Shown piece by piece: positions 28,049 through 36,730 of a stretch of 64,000 bases of DNA. The stretch is from Rhizobium esperanzae (GTDB lineage: Bacteria; Pseudomonadota; Alphaproteobacteria; Rhizobiales; Rhizobiaceae): NCBI RefSeq assembly GCF_002204185.1, contig NZ_MXPU01000002.1, positions 1-64,000 of the forward strand, written 5' to 3'. Below the pieces are notes generated by a model. It worked only from the letters and a program-made list of their open reading frames with translations, had not been told where the DNA came from and did no database searches. The position numbers and the translations under genes are program-made. How positions within the stretch are numbered: the first letter of the stretch is position 1; every line of letters begins with the position of its first letter.

Positions 28049-28150
28049 GGCGGCGCTAATTATGAGGCTGTCGCGAGGCGACAACAAGAATTGACAAATG
28101 GGAATGTTGCTGGCTTGGTGGGAACCCTTTTCGCGAAGCAGCAAGACCGG

Positions 28151-28435
28151 ATGATGACCCTGCGGACCCGCATCGAAGAAAAACTTGTCGAAGCCTTCGC
28201 GCCCGAACGTCTGAGCGTCGTCGACGAAAGCCATCTGCATGCCGGCCACCAGCCTGACATCACAGGCACCGGCGAAACCCACATGCGGGTGAGGATCGTT
28301 TCGGCAAAATTTACCGGTCTCTCCCGTCTGGCGCGCCACCGGGCGATCACCGACCTGTTGAAACCGGAGCTTGATGCCGGCCTGCATGCGCTGGCCGTCG
28401 AACCCGCCGCACCCGGCGAACCGACCCGCTGGTAG
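28151..28435 (+). CDS. bolA: BolA-family protein
   Basis: A 94-residue BolA/IbaG domain. It starts with RTRIEEKLVEAFAPERLSVVDES, followed by the HAGH motif and ETHMRVRIVSAKFTGLSRLARHRAI, where the conserved His/Cys region that coordinates an Fe-S cluster with monothiol glutaredoxin lies. BolA proteins act in Fe-S trafficking and envelope stress. Two tandem ATGs (28151, 28154) are possible starts. The divergent pairing with a DnaJ-like gene next to cobS is common in Rhizobiales. Confidence 0.9.
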   Translation: MMTLRTRIEEKLVEAFAPERLSVVDESHLHAGHQPDITGTGETHMRVRIVSAKFTGLSRLARHRAITDLLKPELDAGLHALAVEPAAPGEPTRW

Positions 28436-28481
28436 AGGCACAGCAGCCTATATGGGTATAGGATGCGGGCAATCCAACGGA

Positions 28482-29723
28482 TCACACCGGTTTTGCATCG
28501 TCTTCCTGCGCGGGGCGGATGCGCAGCTTGGTGATGCGGTTCTTCTCCCGCTTCATGACGACGAAACGCTTGCCGTAGAAGGTAAAGGCCTGACGCTCTT
28601 CCGGGATGGTCATCGATTCATGGATGACGAGGCCGGCGATGGTCGTCGCCTCCTCGTCGGGCAGGTTCCAGTCGAGCGCGCGGTTGAGATCGCGGATCGG
28701 CACACTGCCATCGACGACCACCGAGCCGTCCGCCTCCTGACGCACGCCCTGCATCTCGATATCGTGCTCGTCGGAAATGTCGCCGACGATTTCCTCGAGA
28801 ATATCCTCCAGCGTGACGATGCCCTGCACCTCGCCATATTCGTCGACGACGACGGCGAAATGCTGCTTGCGCCGCAGGAAGGCGTTGAGCTGGTCCTCGA
28901 GATTGGTGCTGTCCGGCACGAACCACGGCTTCTGCGCGATCTTCACGATGTCGAGATTCTGCGGCTCCATGTTCGGCTCGGCCAATGCCCGCAGCAGATC
29001 CTTGGCGTGGACGACGCCGATGATGTTGTCGATCGTGCCGCGCCAGAGCGGCATGCGCGTATAGGGACTTTCGAGAATGGCGCGCACCACTGCCTCTGGC
29101 GGATCGTCGGCATTGATCGCCCGCATCTTGGTGCGATGGACCATGATGTCGGAGAGTTCCAGCTCGCCGAGATCGAGCACGCCGCCGAGGCGGTCGCGAT
29201 CGGCCTTCACCACCGAACCCTCGCGGTGCAGCAGATCGACGGCGCCGCGCAGCTCCTCATGCGCCGTCAGCATCGATACTTCCCGCGAAAGATTGATGCC
29301 GAACAGCGCCAGGATCTGCCGCACGACCGCATTGACCAAGGAAGACACCGGGCCGACGATGGCGACGAAGAGTCTAGTGGGAAGTGCGACGGCAAGCGCG
29401 AAGCGTTCCGGTCCCGAGATCGCCCAGCTCTTCGGCAGCACTTCCGCGAAGATGACGAGGATGATGGTCATGGCGAGTGTCGCCAGCGCCACGCCCGAAC
29501 CGCCGAACAGCCCAAGGAAGAGGCTGGTGGCGATCGAGGAGGAGAGGATGTTGGCAAGATTGTTGCCGATCAGCAGCGTACCGATCAGCCGGTCGCGCCG
29601 TTCGATCAGCTGCCGGACCAGACCGGCGCGTTCATCACCGTTGACCTCAAGCGTATGAACGCGGCTGCGCGAAACGGCGGTGAGCGCAGTCTCCGTGCCG
29701 GAAAAGAAGGCGGACGTCAGCAC
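28482..29723 (-). CDS. CNNM-CBS-CorC/HlyC family transporter, N-terminus apparently interrupted
   Basis: Domains in order are a CNNM membrane domain (SAFFSGTETALTAVSRSR, then two or three helices to about residue 150), paired CBS domains (MVHRTKMRAIN... EEIVGDIS) and a CorC_HlyC domain at the C-terminus. The family exports or imports Mg2+/Co2+. The only in-frame standard start is GTG at 29723, which begins inside helix 1. Upstream, the same frame reads TTG at 29795 (overlapping the aroB stop as TTGA) through 13 hydrophobic codons to TAA at 29754-29756 and on into helix 1. This looks like a nonsense change or sequence error. Confidence 0.85.
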   Translation of the reverse strand: MLTSAFFSGTETALTAVSRSRVHTLEVNGDERAGLVRQLIERRDRLIGTLLIGNNLANILSSSIATSLFLGLFGGSGVALATLAMTIILVIFAEVLPKSWAISGPERFALAVALPTRLFVAIVGPVSSLVNAVVRQILALFGINLSREVSMLTAHEELRGAVDLLHREGSVVKADRDRLGGVLDLGELELSDIMVHRTKMRAINADDPPEAVVRAILESPYTRMPLWRGTIDNIIGVVHAKDLLRALAEPNMEPQNLDIVKIAQKPWFVPDSTNLEDQLNAFLRRKQHFAVVVDEYGEVQGIVTLEDILEEIVGDISDEHDIEMQGVRQEADGSVVVDGSVPIRDLNRALDWNLPDEEATTIAGLVIHESMTIPEERQAFTFYGKRFVVMKREKNRITKLRIRPAQEDDAKPV

Positions 29724-29791
29724 GAGCGCCGTGATCGAAAGGATCTCCGGCCATTAGGCCGCGACAAATGTCAGAACGCCTTCGATCGTCG

Positions 29792-30925
29792 TCAAGGATG
29801 TTTTTCCCGGAGAAAGCTGAGCACTTCGGATGCCGGAACATCGTCGGCGACAAAGGACTGGCCGATACCGCGCGTCAGGATGAAGGTGAGCTTGCCGCTC
29901 TTGACCTTCTTGTCCTGCGCGATCGCCTCCATCAGCGATTCGGCCGGCGGCAGCTCGCCCGGAATTTCGGCCATGCCGGTCGGCAGGCCGACCTCCTTCA
30001 GATGCCGCTCGACGCGCCGTGCATCGTCGGGGCTCGCAAGATTCATGCGTGCGGAAAACTCATGCGCCAGCACCATGCCGATCGCAACACCCTCGCCGTG
30101 CACCAGGCGGCGGCTGTCATAGGCGGTCGCCGCTTCCAGCGCATGGCCGAACGTATGGCCGAGATTGAGCAGCGCCCGCTGGCCGGTCTCACGTTCGTCG
30201 GCAACGACGACATCGGCTTTCGCCTGGCAGCTGGCAGCGATGGCCTCTATGCGGGCGGAGCCGCCCGTAAACACCGACTTCCAGTTCGCTTCCAGCCAGG
30301 CAAAGAAATCCGGTTTGTCGATCAGCCCATACTTTGCGACTTCGGCGTAGCCGGCGCGGAATTCCCGCTCGCTCAGCGTATTCAGCACATCCGTATCGGC
30401 CAGGACCAGATCCGGCTGATGGAAGACGCCGATCAGATTCTTGCCGTGGCGGGGGGAATTGATGCCGGTCTTGCCGCCGACGGAGGAATCGACCTGCGCC
30501 AGCAGCGAGGTCGGCACCTGCACGAAGCGCACGCCGCGACGGACGATGCCGGCCGCAAAACCCGAGAGGTCACCGATGACGCCGCCGCCGAGCGCGATCA
30601 CGCAGTCATTGCGCTCGACCCTGGCTTCGAGCACCTTGTCACAGACATCAATAAGATGTTCGAAGCTCTTCGTCTTTTCGCCGGCCGGCAGCACGACCTC
30701 GGCCGAGACGATGCCTGCCGCATTCAGGCTCGCGACGACGGCCTCGAGATAAAGCGGTGCGACATTTTCGTCGGTGATGATGGCCGCCTTGCGGCCCTTG
30801 AGACGCGAGGCGATCTCGGCGCCGGCCCGCGCAATCAGCCCCGGCCCGATCAGGATGTCGTAGGCGCGTTCGCCGAGCGGCACATGCACTGTCTGGACTG
30901 ATGAGGTGGAGCTTATCGCATTCAT
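29792..30925 (-). CDS. aroB: 3-dehydroquinate synthase
   Basis: A 377-residue NAD- and metal-dependent enzyme that converts DAHP to 3-dehydroquinate in the shikimate pathway. The NAD/metal regions are IALGGGVIGDLSGFAAG, TSLLAQVDSSVGGKTGIN and LNLGHTFGHALE, the last two holding the zinc ligands. It overlaps aroK by 4 bp. Its TGA stop may have overlapped the original start of the downstream CNNM-CBS gene. Confidence 0.96.
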   Translation of the reverse strand: MNAISSTSSVQTVHVPLGERAYDILIGPGLIARAGAEIASRLKGRKAAIITDENVAPLYLEAVVASLNAAGIVSAEVVLPAGEKTKSFEHLIDVCDKVLEARVERNDCVIALGGGVIGDLSGFAAGIVRRGVRFVQVPTSLLAQVDSSVGGKTGINSPRHGKNLIGVFHQPDLVLADTDVLNTLSEREFRAGYAEVAKYGLIDKPDFFAWLEANWKSVFTGGSARIEAIAASCQAKADVVVADERETGQRALLNLGHTFGHALEAATAYDSRRLVHGEGVAIGMVLAHEFSARMNLASPDDARRVERHLKEVGLPTGMAEIPGELPPAESLMEAIAQDKKVKSGKLTFILTRGIGQSFVADDVPASEVLSFLREKHP

Positions 30926-31509
30926 GATGCTGCACTTTCTTTCTGTTCGGCCACGGCCTTCAGCACCTCGTCTGCCATGATTTCCTTGCGCACATCACGC
31001 GAGAGTACGGTGAGGTCTGCCTGCGCATAGATCGGATAACGCGCGTTCATCAGGTTTTCGAGGGTCTGCTTCGGATTTTCGGTCTTGAGGAGTGGCCGCG
31101 TGTCGCGCTTGTTGACCCGCTCCCAAAGCACGTCGAGGTCCGCCTTCAGCCAGATCGAAAGGCCGCCCTTCTTGATATGCCTGCGCGTGCGGTCGTTGAT
31201 GAAGGCGCCGCCGCCGGTGGAGACGACACGTGGTCCGCTCTTGAGGAGCCGTTTCATCACCCGCGTTTCCAAAGCCCGGAACTCTTCCTCGCCATAGGCT
31301 GCGAACAGTTCGGCGATTGTCATGCGCGACACCCGCTCGATTTCATGATCGCTGTCGATGAAGGGAATGCCGAGTTGGCTGGCGACGATACGCCCAACGG
31401 AGGATTTACCGGCGCCCATCAGGCCGACGAGGACCAGATTGCGTGAACCGAGCGCAGCGCGAGCTCTGTCTTTCAGGCTGTCAGCAACGGTCAGCAGTGG
31501 GTCACTCAT
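30922..31509 (-). CDS. aroK: Shikimate kinase
   Basis: A 195-residue P-loop kinase that phosphorylates shikimate. Walker A is GLMGAGKSSVGR, the shikimate-binding residues are in FIDSDHEIE and VVSTGGGAF, and the adenine/lid region has RDTRPLL. The start at 31509 (MSDPLL) is one of two close ATGs; 31521 would add four residues and neither has a strong ribosome site. It heads the aroK-aroB unit. Confidence 0.95.
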   Translation of the reverse strand: MSDPLLTVADSLKDRARAALGSRNLVLVGLMGAGKSSVGRIVASQLGIPFIDSDHEIERVSRMTIAELFAAYGEEEFRALETRVMKRLLKSGPRVVSTGGGAFINDRTRRHIKKGGLSIWLKADLDVLWERVNKRDTRPLLKTENPKQTLENLMNARYPIYAQADLTVLSRDVRKEIMADEVLKAVAEQKESAAS

Positions 31510-31657
31510 CGGTCCATTCACACTTTGTTTGCAAACCGTATCGACAAATGCAGGTGGAGCGTCAAGTCGCGGACAAGGGAATCATGGCTTGAATAGCGCT
31601 TCTTGCACTTGCGAATACGCTTCTTATAACAGAAGCAGAGCATGAAGGAGTTGCCGG

Positions 31658-31834
31658 ATGCCGACCCTGTTCCGTTTCCTGTTCTTCTGCGCGATCCTCG
31701 CCGGGACGGTTTACGGAGCGATGTGGGCGCTCGTGACCTTCGTGGAGCCCGAGCCGCGCGACGTGACGATCCGTATCCCCTCCGAGCGGGTCAACCCGCC
31801 GGCGACGGGCACGATCGACACGACCGGGAAGTGA
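31658..31834 (+). CDS. Small single-TM protein
   Basis: A 58-residue protein with one membrane helix near residues 5-28 ([24 protein letters not shown]) and a short Pro/Arg-rich tail predicted in the periplasm. AAGGAG lies 7 nt upstream of the ATG. It sits 5 bp ahead of xerD and is probably co-transcribed. I know similar small proteins at this position in other rhizobia; some are mislabelled 'histidine kinase', which the sequence does not support. Confidence 0.8.
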   Translation: MPTLFRFLFFCAILAGTVYGAMWALVTFVEPEPRDVTIRIPSERVNPPATGTIDTTGK

Positions 31835-31839
31835 GTGAG

Positions 31840-32793
31840 ATGATGGATCTAAGCCGCGTCCACGTGGAATCCTTCCTGGAAATGATGAGCGCCGAACGTG
31901 GGGCTGCCGCCAACACCCTGCAATCCTACCAGCGCGACCTCGACGATGTCAGCGCTTTCCTGAACGGCCGCAGCATAAGGTTGACCGAAGCCGGCTCCAC
32001 CGATCTGGCCGCCTATCTCGCCTCGCTGGCGCGCCAGGGCTTCAAGCCCTCCTCGCAGGCGCGCCGGCTTGCGGCCATGCGGCAATTCTACAAGTTCCTC
32101 TATGCCGAGGGCCTGCGCACCGACGACCCCACAGGCGTTCTCGACGCGCCGAAGAAGGGGCGTCCACTGCCGAAGACGATGGGGGTCGAGGAGGTCGGCC
32201 GCCTGCTGTCCCAAGCGCAGACCGAGGCCGACGATCCGGCTCCGGGCCAGTTGCAGCGCCTGCGCATGCTGGCGCTGCTGGAACTGCTCTATGCCACAGG
32301 CATGCGCGTCAGCGAACTCGTCTCGCTTCCCGCCCGCGTGCTCGACCAGGAGGGGCGCTTCCTGATGATCCGCGGCAAGGGCAACAAGGAGCGGCTGGTG
32401 CCGCTGTCGCACTCGGCGATCGCGGCCCTGAAGTCGTATGGGCGGCGGCTGGCCGCCGAAACCGCCGCGGCGAAGGAGCCGCAGGAAAGCCCTTGGCTGT
32501 TTCCCGCCGCCTCCAAGGAGGGATATCTGCCGCGCCAGGTTTTCGCACGCGACCTTAAAAACCTGGCGATCCGCGCCGGCCTGACGCCGTCCCTGATCTC
32601 GCCGCATGTCATGCGCCACGCCTTTGCCAGCCACCTGCTTGCCAACGGCGCCGATCTGCGCGTCGTGCAGGAACTCCTCGGCCATTCGGACATTTCGACC
32701 ACACAGATCTACACACATGTGCTCGAAGAGCGGCTGCAGCAGCTCGTCCAGACGCATCACCCCCTTGCCAAACAGGCGAAAAAGCACGAATAG
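31840..32793 (+). CDS. xerD: Tyrosine recombinase XerD
   Basis: A 317-residue site-specific recombinase that resolves chromosome dimers at dif with XerC and FtsK. The full catalytic set is present: Arg156 (ATGMRVSEL), Lys180 (GKGNKE), His256 and Arg259 (HVMRH), His282 (LLGHSDIS) and the nucleophile Tyr291 (TQIYTHV). The N-terminal SAM-like DNA-binding domain covers residues 1-105. Position before accA and length support XerD rather than a phage integrase. ATGs at 31840 and 31843 are equivalent. Confidence 0.93.
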   Translation: MMDLSRVHVESFLEMMSAERGAAANTLQSYQRDLDDVSAFLNGRSIRLTEAGSTDLAAYLASLARQGFKPSSQARRLAAMRQFYKFLYAEGLRTDDPTGVLDAPKKGRPLPKTMGVEEVGRLLSQAQTEADDPAPGQLQRLRMLALLELLYATGMRVSELVSLPARVLDQEGRFLMIRGKGNKERLVPLSHSAIAALKSYGRRLAAETAAAKEPQESPWLFPAASKEGYLPRQVFARDLKNLAIRAGLTPSLISPHVMRHAFASHLLANGADLRVVQELLGHSDISTTQIYTHVLEERLQQLVQTHHPLAKQAKKHE

Positions 32794-32855
32794 GACCGGC
32801 GACAAGGGGCGGAGCCAGGAAAACGCCCCGGGCACAAGGAACGGAAACGCACCTC

Positions 32856-33809
32856 ATGCACAATTATCTCGACTTCGAAAAGCCGATCTCCGACCTCGAA
32901 GGCAAGATCATCGAGCTGAAGAAGCTCGCATCGGAAGACGAGAGCATCGACACCACCGATGAGATCGGCAGGCTGGAGGTTCGCGTCCGCGAAGCGATCG
33001 TCGAAATCTATTCCAAGCTCAATGCCTGGCAGAAGACGCAGGTTGCCCGCCATCCACAGCGCCCGCATTTCGTCGATTACGCCAAGACGCTGTTCCAGGA
33101 ATTCACGCCGCTTGCCGGCGACCGCAAGTTTTCCGAGGACGCTGCGATCCAGGCGGGGCTTGCCCGCTTTCGCGGTCAGCCCGTCGCCGTCATCGGCCAG
33201 GAAAAGGGCAACGACACCAAGTCCCGCCTGAAACATAATTTCGGCAGCCCCCGGCCGGAAGGCTACCGCAAGGCGATCCGCATCCTCGAGATGGCCGACC
33301 GTTTCGGCCTGCCGGTGATTTCTCTGGTGGATACGGCCGGCGCCTATCCCGGCGTCGGCGCCGAAGAGCGCGGCCAGGCCGAGGCAATCGCCCGCTCGAC
33401 GGAAATGTGCCTCGGCGTCAAGATTCCCCTGGTTTCCGTCGTCATCGGCGAGGGCGGCTCCGGCGGCGCGATCGCGATCGCCACCGGCAACAGGGTCTAT
33501 ATGCTCGAACATTCGATCTACAGCGTCATTTCGCCGGAAGGGGCGGCCTCCATCCTCTGGCGCGATTCCACCCGCGCCCGCGAGGCGGCGACCAACATGA
33601 AGATCACAGCCGAAGACCTGAAATCGCTCGGCGTCATCGACGGCATCATTTCCGAGCCGCTCGGCGGCGCCCATCGCGATCCCGACAGCGTCATCGCCGC
33701 GACCGGCGACGTGATCGCCAATGCGCTCGGCGAAATGGCATCGCGTTCCGGCGAACAGCTGCGCAATGAGCGGCGTCAGAAATTCCTCAATATGGGCCGC
33801 AACCTCTAA
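32856..33809 (+). CDS. accA: Acetyl-CoA carboxylase carboxyltransferase subunit alpha
   Basis: A 317-residue subunit that transfers the carboxyl group from biotin to acetyl-CoA with AccD, making malonyl-CoA for fatty-acid synthesis. Features are the N-terminal helix [19 protein letters not shown], the crotonase-fold oxyanion segment [17 protein letters not shown] and the glycine-rich [10 protein letters not shown]. Length is standard for proteobacterial AccA. It follows xerD by 62 bp. Confidence 0.97.
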   Translation: MHNYLDFEKPISDLEGKIIELKKLASEDESIDTTDEIGRLEVRVREAIVEIYSKLNAWQKTQVARHPQRPHFVDYAKTLFQEFTPLAGDRKFSEDAAIQAGLARFRGQPVAVIGQEKGNDTKSRLKHNFGSPRPEGYRKAIRILEMADRFGLPVISLVDTAGAYPGVGAEERGQAEAIARSTEMCLGVKIPLVSVVIGEGGSGGAIAIATGNRVYMLEHSIYSVISPEGAASILWRDSTRAREAATNMKITAEDLKSLGVIDGIISEPLGGAHRDPDSVIAATGDVIANALGEMASRSGEQLRNERRQKFLNMGRNL

Positions 33810-33901
33810 GACAAGTTGCACCTTTCAGCGATTGGGGCCAAATCTTGGCCACATTGATATTATCTGTAACATTCGCGCTTGCGGGGATGTTCGAGGCACG
33901 T

Positions 33902-33941
33902 CATAGGCTGGTAAGGTTTTATAAAGTATAAACCGCCTATG
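33902..33941. repeat. Hairpin in the accA/L,D-transpeptidase gap
   Basis: CATAGGC (33902-33908) and GCCTATG (33935-33941) pair, with an inner GGTTT/AAACC extension and a 6-nt bulge. The A/T-rich apex contains TATAAAGTATA. It may end accA transcription or be part of the promoter of the following gene. The rest of the 196-bp gap shows nothing else recognisable. Confidence 0.4.
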
Positions 33942-34005
33942 ATTCCTTCCAATGCCCGAACTCCATAGGCGGACCGGGTCGCACTATCTTTATGGGCTAA
34001 TTTGG

Positions 34006-35238
34006 ATGCGCATACGTCATTTTGCCTATGTTTCCCTCATGGCGCTGGCTCTGACCGGCTGCAATGACACGTTGGAAACCGCGCAGGTCGATCTCTCCAA
34101 GGTCAAGAACAAGGTCGAGCAGCCGCTCCCTCCCCATATCCTCAACGCCATGGCCGCCAAGGGCATGGACCGCAATTCGCCCATCATGATCCGCATCTTC
34201 AAGGAAGAAGGTGCTATGGAGATCTGGAAAGCGAAGACCGACAACCGTTTTGACAAGATTGCCGATTACAAGATCTGCGCCTGGTCCGGCCGCCTCGGTC
34301 CGAAGGTCAAGACCGGCGATCGGCAGGCGCCGGAAGGCTTCTACGAGCTGACGCGCGCCAACCTGAATCCCAATTCCAAATATTATCTCGCGATCAACAC
34401 CGGCTTCCCGAACCGCTACGACGCGGTGAACGGCCGCACCGGCTCCGATCTGATGATCCACGGCGCCTGCTCGTCCTCCGGCTGCTATTCGATGACCGAC
34501 CAGCAGGTGCTGGAGATCTATGCCTTTGCCCGCGACGCTTTCAAGGGCGGCCAATCGACGGTGCAGCTGCAGGCCTTCCCCTTCCGCATGACGGCGGAAA
34601 ACATGGTCAAGCATCGGCTTGACCCGAACTACGACTTCTGGAAGATGCTGAAGGTCGGCTACGACAATTTCGAAGTGACGAAGCGGCCGCCCGAGGTGAA
34701 CGTCTGCGAGAAGAAATATGTCTTCAACCAGCAGGCAGCCGATGGCGGCGCCTTCAACGCCGCCGGCAAATGCCCTGTCATGTCGACGCCGCCGGCGCTG
34801 ACGGCCGCCCTTGCCTCCTACGGCAAAACCTATGACGCCGACTATGCCAAGGCGATGAGCAAATATGACGGCATGGCCTGGTACGACCCATCCGAAGCCG
34901 AGCGCAAAGCGGTGGTCGCCAAGCTGCGCAAGGGCCGCGAACTCGCCTTCGCGCCGACCGGCACCTCGCTCGAAGCCGGCCGCATGGTCAAGGTCGCCGA
35001 ACTGGAAGACCTGATGGCCAAGCGCACGACGCAGAGCCTCACCGCCAACTCCGCGGCCGGCGCCACACCCGCAACGCCGGCCCAGCCGCAGGCAACGACC
35101 GTTGCCGCCGCGGCGCCTGCGGTCGTGCCGGTGCCGATGCAGAATCCGCTCGCCTATACCGCGCCCGCGCCCGAACCGCAGGAGACGGCAGAAGCCGCGG
35201 CAAAGAAGCCGTTCTGGAAATTCTGGGCGCGGAACTGA
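34006..35238 (+). CDS. YafK-type L,D-transpeptidase lipoprotein
   Basis: A 410-residue lipoprotein. The signal peptide ends in the lipobox LTGC (Cys19). A YkuD-type catalytic domain follows, with His152 and the nucleophile Cys160 in LMIHGACSSSGCYSMTD. The C-terminal third is Ala/Pro/Gln-rich, ending KPFWKFWARN. YafK-like enzymes cut or form cross-links of peptidoglycan and attached proteins; Rhizobiales grow polarly with many such enzymes. The start at 34006 is set by the signal peptide; an ATG at 33952 has no such support. Confidence 0.87.
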   Translation: MRIRHFAYVSLMALALTGCNDTLETAQVDLSKVKNKVEQPLPPHILNAMAAKGMDRNSPIMIRIFKEEGAMEIWKAKTDNRFDKIADYKICAWSGRLGPKVKTGDRQAPEGFYELTRANLNPNSKYYLAINTGFPNRYDAVNGRTGSDLMIHGACSSSGCYSMTDQQVLEIYAFARDAFKGGQSTVQLQAFPFRMTAENMVKHRLDPNYDFWKMLKVGYDNFEVTKRPPEVNVCEKKYVFNQQAADGGAFNAAGKCPVMSTPPALTAALASYGKTYDADYAKAMSKYDGMAWYDPSEAERKAVVAKLRKGRELAFAPTGTSLEAGRMVKVAELEDLMAKRTTQSLTANSAAGATPATPAQPQATTVAAAAPAVVPVPMQNPLAYTAPAPEPQETAEAAAKKPFWKFWARN

Positions 35239-35243
35239 ACGGC

Positions 35244-35468
35244 TTGAACCCCGTTCTCTACGATCTTCGCGGCCTGAAATGCCCACTCCCCGTGATGAAG
35301 ACACGCCGGAAGCTTGCCGCCATGGCCAGCGGCGCGCTCATCCTCGTCGATACCAGCGACCCGCTGGCGGTGATCGACATGCCGCATTTCTGCAATGAGG
35401 ACGGCCACGAACTGGTCGAGACGGAAAAGACCGAGAGCGGTCATCGCTTCCTGATCCGCAAGCGGTAA
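35244..35468 (+). CDS. tusA: TusA-like sulfurtransferase
   Basis: A 74-residue TusA-family sulfur carrier. The hallmark is YDLRGLKCPLPVMKTRRKL with the active Cys13, followed by the two-strand core VDTSDPLAVIDMPHFCNE. Such proteins relay persulfide sulfur to tRNA thiolation or cofactor synthesis. The start is TTG at 35244, five bases after the transpeptidase stop, which implies translational coupling; no in-frame ATG precedes the motif. Confidence 0.85.
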   Translation: MNPVLYDLRGLKCPLPVMKTRRKLAAMASGALILVDTSDPLAVIDMPHFCNEDGHELVETEKTESGHRFLIRKR

Positions 35469-35492
35469 AACATGTCGCCAGCACATCGGCCT

Positions 35493-35512
35493 GAAAATCG
35501 GACTCGATTTTC
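35493..35512. terminator. Hairpin between convergent tusA and cobW-like gene
   Basis: GAAAATCG and CGATTTTC form an 8-bp stem with loop GACT, followed on the plus strand by GGATAGCACGATGC. It lies in the 67-bp gap between convergent genes and could stop both. I recall similar words in many rhizobial intergenic regions, so it may be a mobile palindromic repeat. Confidence 0.5.
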
Positions 35513-35535
35513 GGATAGCACGATGCGGCGCGCCT

Positions 35536-36702
35536 TTAGATGCGCAAACCCGGAATGGCGAGAGGGTTGTCGGACAGCGCCTGACGATCCGGTGTATCGA
35601 TCCGCGGCTTGCCTAGGAAGGCGTCAAAGAGATCCTTCACGAAGGCCTCGGGCAGGTCCTTGGTGATCAGCACCATGCGCGTGCGCCGGTCTTGCGGATC
35701 CGGCCACGCCGGTAGCCGCACCGGCGGGTGGAAGATGCTCTGGACGCCGTGCAGCACCAGCGGCCGTTCCGGCCGATCGGAGACGGATACGATCGCCTTC
35801 ATCCGCAACAGCTTTTCGCCATGGGCCGAACGCAGCAGATCGACGAACATTTCGAGCGCCATTGGATCGATCGGCTTCTCTTCGACGATGGAGAAAGACC
35901 GGATCGAGGCATCGTGACGATTGACGTCGTGCGGATCCTGACCCGCATGGTGATCATGGCGGTGGCCATGGTGATGGTGAGCGCCATCGTGATCATGATC
36001 GTGGCCGCGATTGTGGTGATGCGCCTCATGCGCATCCTCGTCCTGCAGCCAGCGGCCGACATCGGCGATCTTCGTCGCCGGATCATAGAGCCCGTTCACC
36101 AACACGGCAGCGCTGCCGGCCTCGGTACCGTCGGCATCCATCATCGCGGTGCGCGGATTGAGCGTCCGCAGGCGCTGTTCCAGCTCCGCCGTTACACCGG
36201 CCATCGATGTCTTCGAGACGATCAGCCGGTCGGCGACGGCCGCCTGTTTGCGCGCTTCCTCGTGATTGTCGAGCGTCTGCAGCCCGTTGACCGCATCGAC
36301 GACGGTCACGACGCCGTCGAGCTCGAAATTCGCGGCAATGACAGGATTGCCCATGATCGCCTGCATGACTGGCGCCGGATCGGCAAGGCCGGTCGTTTCG
36401 ATGACGACGCGTTTCACCGGTTTGACGCGGCCGGTCTGCACGGCATCCATCAGGTTCGCCAGCGTATCGACAAGCTCGCCGCGCACCGTGCAGCAGAGGC
36501 AGCCGTCGGATAACTCGATGATCGAGTCGCCGGAACTTTCGACCAGCAGATGGTCGATGCCGACATCACCAAATTCGTTGATGATGACAGCCGCATCCTT
36601 CATGTCAGGGTCTTTGAGGATGCGGTTCAGCAGCGTCGATTTGCCGGCGCCGAGAAAGCCGGTCAGGATGGTGACCGGAATCCTGTCGTTGAGCGCGCTC
36701 AT
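35536..36702 (-). CDS. COG0523 (CobW/ZigA-like) metal-chaperone GTPase with His-rich linker
   Basis: A 388-residue G3E GTPase. Walker A is GFLGAGKS (15-22), the family metal motif is GCLCC (67-71), Walker B/switch is ETTGLADP, and the specificity loop is SKTS. A histidine-rich linker covers about residues 225-263 (18 His), followed by the CobW C-terminal domain. The His stretch and pairing with a cell-wall enzyme, not with B12 genes, point to zinc delivery. It follows the carboxypeptidase gene by 28 bp. No Zur-type operator is seen upstream. Confidence 0.88.
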   Translation of the reverse strand: MSALNDRIPVTILTGFLGAGKSTLLNRILKDPDMKDAAVIINEFGDVGIDHLLVESSGDSIIELSDGCLCCTVRGELVDTLANLMDAVQTGRVKPVKRVVIETTGLADPAPVMQAIMGNPVIAANFELDGVVTVVDAVNGLQTLDNHEEARKQAAVADRLIVSKTSMAGVTAELEQRLRTLNPRTAMMDADGTEAGSAAVLVNGLYDPATKIADVGRWLQDEDAHEAHHHNRGHDHDHDGAHHHHGHRHDHHAGQDPHDVNRHDASIRSFSIVEEKPIDPMALEMFVDLLRSAHGEKLLRMKAIVSVSDRPERPLVLHGVQSIFHPPVRLPAWPDPQDRRTRMVLITKDLPEAFVKDLFDAFLGKPRIDTPDRQALSDNPLAIPGLRI

Positions 36703-36730
36703 CTCATTTTACCTTGAAAACGATCTAATC

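Noticed and set aside
31840..32793. Phage integrase
   Set aside because: Length, full Xer catalytic set and position before accA fit the housekeeping XerD recombinase; no phage genes are near.
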